Assembly: GCF_013294065.1 (NCBI RefSeq)
Contig: NZ_JABSNM010000001.1
Coordinates: forward strand, 263,925-327,924
Source: Sphaerotilus uruguayifluvii
GTDB taxonomy: Bacteria; Pseudomonadota; Gammaproteobacteria; Burkholderiales; Burkholderiaceae_C
DNA length: 64,000 nucleotides
Reading direction: 5' to 3'
Within the stretch, counting starts at the first letter, position 1; every line of letters starts with the position of its first letter. A model generated the notes under the pieces. It did no database searches. It was not told the origin of the DNA and saw only the letters and a list, made by a program, of their open reading frames with translations. Below, one piece after another: positions 17,100 through 23,952 of the stretch. The position numbers were made by a program, and so were the translations under genes.

Positions 17100-19344
17100 G
17101 CGCAGAGGAGGCCGCCCCGTCGCCCATCGGCAGCCGCGCGACGAAGATCACCCACCCCGGCCCGGCGTCGCCCGGACGGTGCTCGTGGTGGTAGCTCAGG
17201 TCGCCGCCGTGCTCCAGCGCGATCTGGCGCGCGATGTACAGGCCCAGGCCGAGGCCGCGGTGGGCGGTCGCGCCGGTTCCGGCCTCGCTGCCCGCGTCCT
17301 TGAAGGGGCTGAACAGCCGCGCGACCCGTTCGGCCGGGATCGGGGCGGCCACGTTGGCCACGCCCAGCACCGCCACCGGCCGGCCCGTCTCGTCGGTCTC
17401 GCCGCGCAGAGCGACCTCGACCGCGCGGGCCGGGTCGCCGTGATGGCGCGCGTTGCCGAGCAGGTTCGAGACCAGCTGGCCGACGCGGTCGGCGTCGAGC
17501 CGGCCCCGAACGTCGGCCTCGATCGCGCGCTGGTGCGGCAGCCGGCCGTGCGCGATCTCGGCCTCGTCGACCAGGCTCGACAGCAGCGCCGACAGGTCGG
17601 TGTCGCTGCGCCGGATGCCCAGGCCCAGCCCGCTGCGGATGCGGCTCATGTCCAGCATGTGCGCGATCAGCTTCTGCATGCGCCCGCTGGATTCGTGGAT
17701 GCGCCGGCCCAGCGAGGCCGGATCGTGGTGGCGCGTCATGATCTGCGCGGCCATGCTGATGCTGTGCAGCGGATCGCGCAGGTCGTGGCCGAGGATGGCC
17801 AGCATCTGGTTCTTCGCACGGTCGAGCTCGCTCATGCGCGCGCTCAGCGCGCGGTGGATCGCGTGCAGCAGCTCCTGCGCGCAGTCGATGTCGGCCGCCG
17901 TCCAGGGCACGGCGCAGCCCGAGACCGTCTCCTTCCATTCCTCGAAGGAGCCGCGCGGCGTCAGCCGCGGACCCAGCGGGCCGATGCGCACCAGCTTCTC
18001 GGGCTTGCCGCCCCAGCGCACCGTCTCGATCTGCTCGAGGCGCCAGAACAGCGCCCACAGGTTCTCGACCGCGTCGCAGCGGATCGCCAGCAGCCCGACC
18101 CAGGGTGATGCGGGCGCCGTGCCCGCGGGCCAGTCGGCCACGCCGTTGCGGCAGACGATGTCGGTGCTCGCGTCGGCCAGGCTCGCCAGCGCCTGCTGCG
18201 GCAGCCCGGCCGGCAGCGTCGCGCCGGCCTGGACCTCGCGGCCCTGCCGGCTGACGATCGCGAAGCCGTCGCATTCCAGCAGCCGCGCCATGTCCGGCGC
18301 GTGCGCGCCCAGCGTGGCGGCCAGATCGTCGGACGAGACGTAGTCCTGCACGATGGCGCTGTTGAGCTGCGCGCACTGGCGCGAGCGCCCCTCGGCGCGC
18401 CGCGTCTCGGCCGCCTCGACCGAAGTGGCGATGACCTGCGCCATCACGTCGCAGGCCATGCGCACCGAGTGCGGCACCAGCAGCGGCTGGCGGTGATGGC
18501 AGGCGATCAGCCCCCAGAGCCGGCCGCGCACGACGATGGACACGCTCATCGAGGCCTGCACGCCCATGTTGCTCAGGTACTCGACATGGATCGGCGAGAC
18601 GCTGCGCAGGATCGAATGACTCAGGTCCAGCGGCACGACGTCCGGCCGGCACAGCAGCGGCGAGGGGCGGTAGGCCACGTCGGCGATCAGCCGCAGCGTG
18701 TTGATCGTGTAGAGCCTGCGCGCCTGCGCGGGAATGTCCGAGGCCGGATAGCGGCGGCCCAGGTAGGGGTCCATGTCGTCGGCGACGTCCTCGCTGACGA
18801 TGTCGCCGCTGTCGTCGTGGCGGAAGCGGTAGGCCATGACCCGGTCGAAGCCGGTGAGCTTGCGGATCTCGTGCACCGCGATCTGCAGCAGCTCCTCGGC
18901 CTGCCGGGTGCGGCGCAGCCGGCTGATCGCCCGGTTGGCCTGCAGCGCGAACGAGGCGATCTCGGGCGAGCCGACATGGCGGATCTCGTACTCGAGCAGC
19001 ACGCGCTGCCGGTGCATGTGCACGACGACGTCGAACAGATGGCCGTTGGCCTGCACCTCGCCCGACAGCGGCGGCGATTCGCCTTGCGCGGCGGAGGCGA
19101 GGCACTCGTCGAGCAGCGCCAGCACCTCCTCGCCCAGCCCCAGCGCGGCGGCCGGCCGGTCCGGCGCCGGCCGGATCGCCAGCCAGTCGCTCGCGCTGGC
19201 GCTCCAGCCGCACAGGCGCAGGTCCGCATCGAAGGCCAGCAGCGCGCCGTGCGGCTGGATGGCGCCGGGAATGTGGATGGGTTCCCGGTCGCAGTTGCTC
19301 AGGTCCGGGGAGCCGGGCGGATGTTCTGTGGCGTCGTCCGGCAT
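17083..19344 (-). CDS. bphP: Bacteriophytochrome sensor histidine kinase
   Basis: A 753-aa red/far-red photoreceptor kinase. The N-terminal PAS_2 domain has NCDREPIHIPGAIQPHG with Cys18 as the expected biliverdin anchor. The GAF domain carries the hallmark YPASDIPAQARRLY. The PHY domain has the tongue motif PRGSFEEW. HisKA follows with AILGHDLRDPLHSISM (the phospho-accepting His is in GHD), then HATPase with NLLGNARHHGDP and GLGLGLYIARQIALEHGG. No receiver domain is fused and no response regulator gene lies nearby, so the partner is elsewhere. AAGGAG precedes ATG 19344. A heme oxygenase gene, which makes the chromophore, is divergent 282 bp away. Confidence 0.95.
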   Translation of the reverse strand: MPDDATEHPPGSPDLSNCDREPIHIPGAIQPHGALLAFDADLRLCGWSASASDWLAIRPAPDRPAAALGLGEEVLALLDECLASAAQGESPPLSGEVQANGHLFDVVVHMHRQRVLLEYEIRHVGSPEIASFALQANRAISRLRRTRQAEELLQIAVHEIRKLTGFDRVMAYRFRHDDSGDIVSEDVADDMDPYLGRRYPASDIPAQARRLYTINTLRLIADVAYRPSPLLCRPDVVPLDLSHSILRSVSPIHVEYLSNMGVQASMSVSIVVRGRLWGLIACHHRQPLLVPHSVRMACDVMAQVIATSVEAAETRRAEGRSRQCAQLNSAIVQDYVSSDDLAATLGAHAPDMARLLECDGFAIVSRQGREVQAGATLPAGLPQQALASLADASTDIVCRNGVADWPAGTAPASPWVGLLAIRCDAVENLWALFWRLEQIETVRWGGKPEKLVRIGPLGPRLTPRGSFEEWKETVSGCAVPWTAADIDCAQELLHAIHRALSARMSELDRAKNQMLAILGHDLRDPLHSISMAAQIMTRHHDPASLGRRIHESSGRMQKLIAHMLDMSRIRSGLGLGIRRSDTDLSALLSSLVDEAEIAHGRLPHQRAIEADVRGRLDADRVGQLVSNLLGNARHHGDPARAVEVALRGETDETGRPVAVLGVANVAAPIPAERVARLFSPFKDAGSEAGTGATAHRGLGLGLYIARQIALEHGGDLSYHHEHRPGDAGPGWVIFVARLPMGDGAASSALRVGA

Positions 19345-19551
19345 CGGCTCTCCTTGTGCATGGTATCCCGGGGTTTCCGGGCGGATTGAACCAGAAATGA
19401 AACGGGCGGGCGTAGGGGCAGGCGTGCCCCTGTTGCAGGACGACATCCCGGGATCGATTCCGCCGTCGCGGCCCTGCTGCGCTGGATCAGCGCGCGTGCA
19501 GAAAAGCGCGCATCCGCGGTCTCGTCCTACAGACCGGCGGGCCGCCGCACG

Positions 19552-19557
19552 GACAAT
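19552..19557 (+). promoter_or_regulatory. Candidate -10 box (GACAAT) for bphO
   Basis: GACAATCGGGG lies about 70 bases before the bphO ATG in the 282-bp spacer between bphP and bphO. The same ACAATCGG core appears before several other genes in the window. The rest of the spacer shows no clear operator. Confidence 0.3.
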
Positions 19558-19626
19558 CGGGGCCGCGCCCTGGCCGCGTGCCGGCGCTCCCGCGCCCCTT
19601 GTGTCCGCTCCTTCCCGACGCTCCCG

Positions 19627-20259
19627 ATGACCTCGCTCTCCGCCGACGCCCATGCCGGCCTGGCGCTGACCGCGCTTCGACAAGGCACCCACGCGCTGCA
19701 CCAGCAGCTCGACCGCCTGATGCCCCTGTCGGGCGCCTACATCAACCGACTCGACTATCTGCACCACATCGGCCTGATGGCGGCGTGGCTGCGTGCGCTC
19801 GAGCCGGGGCTGCGCGACCTGCGGCTGGGCTTGGCCGGGGGCGAGCGCTGGTCGCCGGCCGCGCGGCTGGCGCTGATCGAGCGCGATGTCGAGGAGGCGG
19901 TGCAGGCCGGCGTGGACACCGGGCTGCTGCGCTGGATTCCCGAGGCGCGCTTCGACTGGTCCGTGCCCCGCGCCGAGGGCGAGGCCTGCCGGCTGGGCAT
20001 GGTCTACGTGCTCGAGGGCTCGCTGCTGGGCGGCGAGGTGCTGCGCCGGCGCTGGGGCGAGCGGCTGGCGCCGCTGCAGCTGCGCAGCCTGGCGGTCGAG
20101 GGCATGGGGCCGCGCTGGAAGGCCCTGCTGCAGCTGCTCGAGCAGCGGCTGTCGCGGCGCGAGCAGGTCGAGGCGGCGGTGCGCGGCGCGCAGGAGGCCT
20201 TCGGCTGCATGATCGAGCTGGCCGGGCACAGCCGCCGGCAGCTGTCGGTCACCGTCTGA
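19627..20259 (+). CDS. bphO: Biliverdin-producing heme oxygenase
   Basis: A 210-aa all-helical protein. The N-terminal LRQGTHALHQQLDRLM has the TxxxH pattern in which the His (His25) is the proximal heme ligand. The segment GMVYVLEGSLLGGEVL is the distal helix with the glycines that contact heme. The enzyme opens heme to biliverdin, releasing CO and iron; biliverdin is then bound by the adjacent phytochrome. The pairing with bphP is strong support for the call. ATG 19627 has no strong ribosome site, but it places the heme ligand at the usual distance. Confidence 0.92.
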   Translation: MTSLSADAHAGLALTALRQGTHALHQQLDRLMPLSGAYINRLDYLHHIGLMAAWLRALEPGLRDLRLGLAGGERWSPAARLALIERDVEEAVQAGVDTGLLRWIPEARFDWSVPRAEGEACRLGMVYVLEGSLLGGEVLRRRWGERLAPLQLRSLAVEGMGPRWKALLQLLEQRLSRREQVEAAVRGAQEAFGCMIELAGHSRRQLSVTV

Positions 20260-20387
20260 GCGGCGGACCGTGCCGCGGGCGCCACACCCGCGCCCCAGCT
20301 TCAGGTGGATGCGACAGGATGGAGCTCAGCCGTCGGCTGCGCTCCCGCGCGTCGGCGCGCGATCCGAATTCATTCCAGGAGCGTTCC

Positions 20388-20948
20388 ATGGCCGTTTCCC
20401 CCCGATCCGTCTACGACCCGCTGAGCCGGGCTTTCCACTGGCTGACCGCCGCCGCGGTGCTGGCCGCCTTCGTGCTCGGCCCCGAGCATTTCGGCCGGCA
20501 GATGCACGACGGGCTCGACCCGGCGACCCGCTGGGACATCGTCACGCACGAGTCGCTCGGCGTGCTGGTCTTCGTCCTGACGCTGCTGCGGCTGGTCTGG
20601 GTCGCGCTGCGCCCGGCCAGGCCCCGCTTCGAGATGGCCGGCTGGATGAGCGCGGTCTCGCACCTCGTGCACGGCCTGCTGTGGCTGCTGATGCTGGCCG
20701 TGCCGGTCACCGCGATGCTGGCGCTGGGCAGCGAGGGCCATCCGCTGACGCTGCTGGGCGGCCTGCGCGTCAACGAGATGCCCTTCATCGCGCAGTCCGC
20801 GCTGGCGCCGATGGCCGACTGGGGCGAGGTCCACGGCCTGCTCGGCGACATCATCCTGAACCTGGCCGGCCTGCACGCCGCCGCGGCGATCTATCACCAT
20901 CTGGTGCTGAAGGACGGCGTGCTGCGCGCGATGGCGCCGCGCGGCTGA
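20388..20948 (+). CDS. Cytochrome b561-family membrane protein
   Basis: A 186-aa protein with four hydrophobic spans and the His residues expected to bind two b-type hemes: AFHWLTAAAV, THESLGVLVF, HLVHGLLWLLML and VHGLLGDIILNLAGLHAAAAIYHH. Members pass electrons across the inner membrane, often to or from quinone or superoxide. The exact partner is unknown. AGGAG lies 7 bases before ATG 20388. No redox partner gene is adjacent. Confidence 0.88.
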   Translation: MAVSPRSVYDPLSRAFHWLTAAAVLAAFVLGPEHFGRQMHDGLDPATRWDIVTHESLGVLVFVLTLLRLVWVALRPARPRFEMAGWMSAVSHLVHGLLWLLMLAVPVTAMLALGSEGHPLTLLGGLRVNEMPFIAQSALAPMADWGEVHGLLGDIILNLAGLHAAAAIYHHLVLKDGVLRAMAPRG

Positions 20949-21102
20949 CGCGCGCCGGGCGGGGGGGGGCCGGTCAAGTCCGCATGGCGCGGCGTCGATA
21001 GTCCGGGCGCGCCCGTCCCGCCCCACGGGAGCCCCTGACAGCCGGTCGACAGCGGGCTGCATGGAAAATCGAGGGTTTTCCCGAAAAGAACCGGACTCCC
21101 GC

Positions 21103-22524
21103 ATGACCACCAAGCATCCCATCGGCCTGATCGGCCTGGGGGTGATGGGCCGCAGCCTGGCCCTGAACCTCGCCGACCACGGCTTCGACGTCAGCCTGCA
21201 TGACCGCTCGCCGCAGGCGGTGGCGCGCAGCGTGGCCGATGACACCACCGGGCGGCTGCACGGCTTCGAGTCGCTGGCCGACTTCGTCGCCAGCCTGGCT
21301 GCGCCGCGCAAGGTGCTGATGATGGTCAACGCCGGCGCGCCGGTGGACGACGTGATCGCGAAGATCGCGCCGCTGCTGTCGCCGGGCGACATCCTGGTCG
21401 ATGGCGGCAACAGCCTGTTCGCCGACACCGAGCGGCGCTCGGCCGAGCTGGCCGCCAGCGGCCTGTGCTTCGTCGGCGCCGGCGTCTCCGGCGGCGAGGA
21501 GGGCGCGCGCAAGGGCCCGGCCATCATGCCCGGCGGTCCGGTCGAGGCCTGGACCGCGCTGCGGCCGATGTTCGAGGCGATCAGCGCCAAGGTCGACGGC
21601 GAGCCCTGCGTCTCGCACATCGGCCCGGGCGGCGCGGGCCACTACGTCAAGATGGTCCACAACGGCATCGAGTACGGCGACATGCAGCTGATCTGCGAGG
21701 CCTACGCGCTGATGCGCGCCGCCGGCCTCGACACCGACGCGATGGCCGCCGTCTTCGACGAGTGGAACCGCGGCGAGCTGCGCAGCTACCTGATCGAGAT
21801 CACCGCGCGCATCCTGGCGCAGCGCGACCCGGACACCGGCGCGCCGATCGTCGACGTCATTCTCGACAAGGCCGGCCAGAAGGGCACCGGCCAGTGGACG
21901 CTGATGAACGCGGCGCAGAACGCGGTGGTGGTCAGCACGATGGGCGCGGCGGTGGACGCGCGCATCCTGTCGTCGATGAAGGCCACGCGGCTGGTGGCCA
22001 GCACCCGGCTGCAGGGCCCCGAGGCGCGCATCGACCTGCCGGCGGCCGAGTGGGTCGAGCTGCTGCGCCAGGCGCTCTACGCCAGCAAGATCGTCAGCTA
22101 TGCGCAGGGCCTGGACCTGATGCGCACCACGAGCGCGCAGCGCGGCTGGAACCTCGACCTGGGCGCGATCGCGCGGCTGTGGCGCGGCGGCTGCATCATC
22201 CGCGCGCAGTTCCTCAACCGCATCGCCGAGGCCCATGCCGACGGCCAGGCCCCGGCCAGCCTGATGCTGGCGCCGTATTTCGAGACGGCGCTCAACGGCG
22301 CGCAGCCGGCCTGGCGTCGGGTGGTGGCGCAGGCGATGCTGGCCGGCGTGCCGGTGCCGGCGATGTCGGCCTCGCTGGCCTTCTTCGACGCCTTCCGCAG
22401 CGCGCGCCTGCCCGCCGACCTGCTGCAGGCGCAGCGCGACTTCTTCGGCGCGCACACCTACGAGCGCCTCGACCGCCCGGCCGGCCAGTCCTTCCACACC
22501 GTCTGGCCGGAAGTGCAGGGCTGA
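21103..22524 (+). CDS. gnd: 6-phosphogluconate dehydrogenase, decarboxylating
   Basis: A 473-aa enzyme of the oxidative pentose phosphate pathway that makes ribulose-5-phosphate, CO2 and NADPH. The N-terminal Rossmann motif is GLIGLGVMGRSLALNLADHG. GVSGGEEGARKGPAIMPGG and GAGHYVKMVHNGIEYGDMQ hold the substrate and catalytic residues (Lys and Asn-Gly). DKAGQKGTGQWT is also canonical. ATG 21103 matches the family N-terminus; an upstream in-frame ATG at 21061 would add 14 residues unlike homologues. Its stop lies inside a palindrome shared with the convergent gene. Confidence 0.97.
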   Translation: MTTKHPIGLIGLGVMGRSLALNLADHGFDVSLHDRSPQAVARSVADDTTGRLHGFESLADFVASLAAPRKVLMMVNAGAPVDDVIAKIAPLLSPGDILVDGGNSLFADTERRSAELAASGLCFVGAGVSGGEEGARKGPAIMPGGPVEAWTALRPMFEAISAKVDGEPCVSHIGPGGAGHYVKMVHNGIEYGDMQLICEAYALMRAAGLDTDAMAAVFDEWNRGELRSYLIEITARILAQRDPDTGAPIVDVILDKAGQKGTGQWTLMNAAQNAVVVSTMGAAVDARILSSMKATRLVASTRLQGPEARIDLPAAEWVELLRQALYASKIVSYAQGLDLMRTTSAQRGWNLDLGAIARLWRGGCIIRAQFLNRIAEAHADGQAPASLMLAPYFETALNGAQPAWRRVVAQAMLAGVPVPAMSASLAFFDAFRSARLPADLLQAQRDFFGAHTYERLDRPAGQSFHTVWPEVQG

Positions 22525-22532
22525 GCGCTCAG
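22521..22532. repeat. Perfect palindrome holding both stop codons of a convergent pair
   Basis: CTGAGCGCTCAG contains the TGA of gnd and, on the other strand, the TGA of the DUF1345 gene. It may be a coincidence of compact packing, or a small symmetric termination or pausing site. Confidence 0.5.
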
Positions 22533-23251
22533 ATCAGCCCGGACGCGACGTTGATCATCAGCCCGACCAGGCTGGTGTTGAAGACGAAGGCCAGCACGCA
22601 GTGCACCATGCCGACGCGCCGCATCGCGCGGCTGGCGAAGGCGATGTCGGCGGTCTGGCCCGAGGTGCCGATGACGACCGCGAAATACAGGAAGTCGAGG
22701 TAGTCGGGCTCCTCGGTGTCGGGAAAGGCCAGCCCGGGCGGCTGGCCGTGCTGGCGCGCGAGGTAGTAGTCGTGGGCGTAGTGCAGCGCGAACATCACCT
22801 GCGTGAAGGCCCAGGACGACACGATGGTGGCCACCGCCAGCGCGATGTGCGTGATGCGCGCGCTGCCGTGCAGGTCGCGCGCGCCGCCGAGCTCGGCGAC
22901 GATCGCGCCCAGGCTGCACAGCGCCGCGGCCACCACCAGCGCCAGGATGGTGCGCGCGCCCTCGTCCTCGCGCCGAGCCCGCCGGCCGATCTGCGACGGC
23001 GTGGCCGCCACCATCATCCAGCCCGCCAGCGCCAGATAGAGCCAGGCGCCGGCGTTCCACGCGACGACCAGCCGGGTGACCGGCCGCGGCAGCAGCCCGC
23101 CGGTGTCGGCCAGCGACAGCAGCAGTCCCGCCAGCAGCCCGACCGCGACCGACAGCAGCAGCCGCGGCCGCGCGCTCACCGGGGCCCACAGCCGTGCCAG
23201 ATGCCGGAGCCGCCGCGCGGCGGGAGCCTGTCTCGGGGATGTCTTCGCCAT
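22529..23251 (-). CDS. DUF1345-family inner membrane protein
   Basis: A 240-aa protein with about five or six hydrophobic spans, for example LLLSVAVGLLAGLLLSLAD, LALVVAAALCSLGAIVAEL and MVHCVLAFVFNTSLVGLMI. FLYFAVVIGTSGQTADI resembles a channel pore loop, which is typical of DUF1345. Function is unknown, though ion conduction has been suggested by that motif. The N-terminus is basic (ARRLRHLARLW), fitting a cytoplasmic start. ATG 23251 is divergent from cynS with 130 bp between. It converges on gnd with a 4-bp gap. Confidence 0.82.
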   Translation of the reverse strand: MAKTSPRQAPAARRLRHLARLWAPVSARPRLLLSVAVGLLAGLLLSLADTGGLLPRPVTRLVVAWNAGAWLYLALAGWMMVAATPSQIGRRARREDEGARTILALVVAAALCSLGAIVAELGGARDLHGSARITHIALAVATIVSSWAFTQVMFALHYAHDYYLARQHGQPPGLAFPDTEEPDYLDFLYFAVVIGTSGQTADIAFASRAMRRVGMVHCVLAFVFNTSLVGLMINVASGLI

Positions 23252-23381
23252 GCGCCCGAGTGTGCGCGATCGTGCGGCCGCGCGATGCGCGTGCACCGGC
23301 GCAGGCCTGGGCATGTCGCTTGCAGACCCCCGGCACGCCGCACCGTGCCGGTGCAGCGATCCGAACCGATGGAGACCGCAG

Positions 23382-23825
23382 ATGAGCCGACTCGACGTGA
23401 CCGAAAAGATCATCGCCACCAAGGTGGCCAAGGGCCTGAAGTGGGCCGACGTGGCCCGCGAGGTGGGGCTCAGCAAGGAGTGGGTCACCGCCGCCTGCCT
23501 GGGCCAGATGACGCTCGACGCCGAGCAGGCGGCGGTCGTCGCCCGCCTGTTCGACCTCAGCGAGGCCGAGGCGCGCTGGCTGCAGGTGGTGCCGTACAAG
23601 GGCTCGCTGCCGACCTCGGTGCCCACCGACCCGCTGATCTACCGCTTCCACGAGCTCGTCAGCGTCTACGGCACGACCTTCAAGGAGCTGATCCACGAGG
23701 AATTCGGCGACGGCATCATGAGCGCGATCGACTTCCGAATGGACCTGCAGCGCGAGCCCGACCCGAAGGGCGACCGGGTCAGCATCACGATGAGCGGCAA
23801 GTTCCTGCCGTACAAGACCTACTGA
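23382..23825 (+). CDS. cynS: Cyanate hydratase (cyanase)
   Basis: A 147-aa protein. Cyanase converts cyanate and bicarbonate to CO2 and carbamate, which gives ammonia. The catalytic triad is visible: Arg88 and Glu91 in YRFHEL, and Ser114 in GIMSAID, with the same spacing as Arg96, Glu99 and Ser122 of the E. coli enzyme. The N-terminus is a helix-turn-helix-like fold (WADVAREVGLSKEWV). No cynT (carbonic anhydrase) or cynX gene and no adjacent LysR-type cynR are present, so this is a stand-alone cyanase. Confidence 0.96.
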   Translation: MSRLDVTEKIIATKVAKGLKWADVAREVGLSKEWVTAACLGQMTLDAEQAAVVARLFDLSEAEARWLQVVPYKGSLPTSVPTDPLIYRFHELVSVYGTTFKELIHEEFGDGIMSAIDFRMDLQREPDPKGDRVSITMSGKFLPYKTY

Positions 23826-23852
23826 GTCCCCGTCTCGCGACGGCCGGACCTG

Positions 23853-23871
23853 TCCCCCTGAACGCGGGGGA
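23853..23871. terminator. Short hairpin after cynS
   Basis: TCCCCC pairs with GGGGGA across a 7-base loop, 28 bp after the cynS stop. There is no T-run, so its effect is uncertain. Confidence 0.25.
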
Positions 23872-23952
23872 TCGCGGGTCAGGGCGGGCAGGGTGCGCGC
23901 CACCACAATGCCGGATCACGAAGAAACGTGAATTTCCGCAAAGGTCCGCGCC

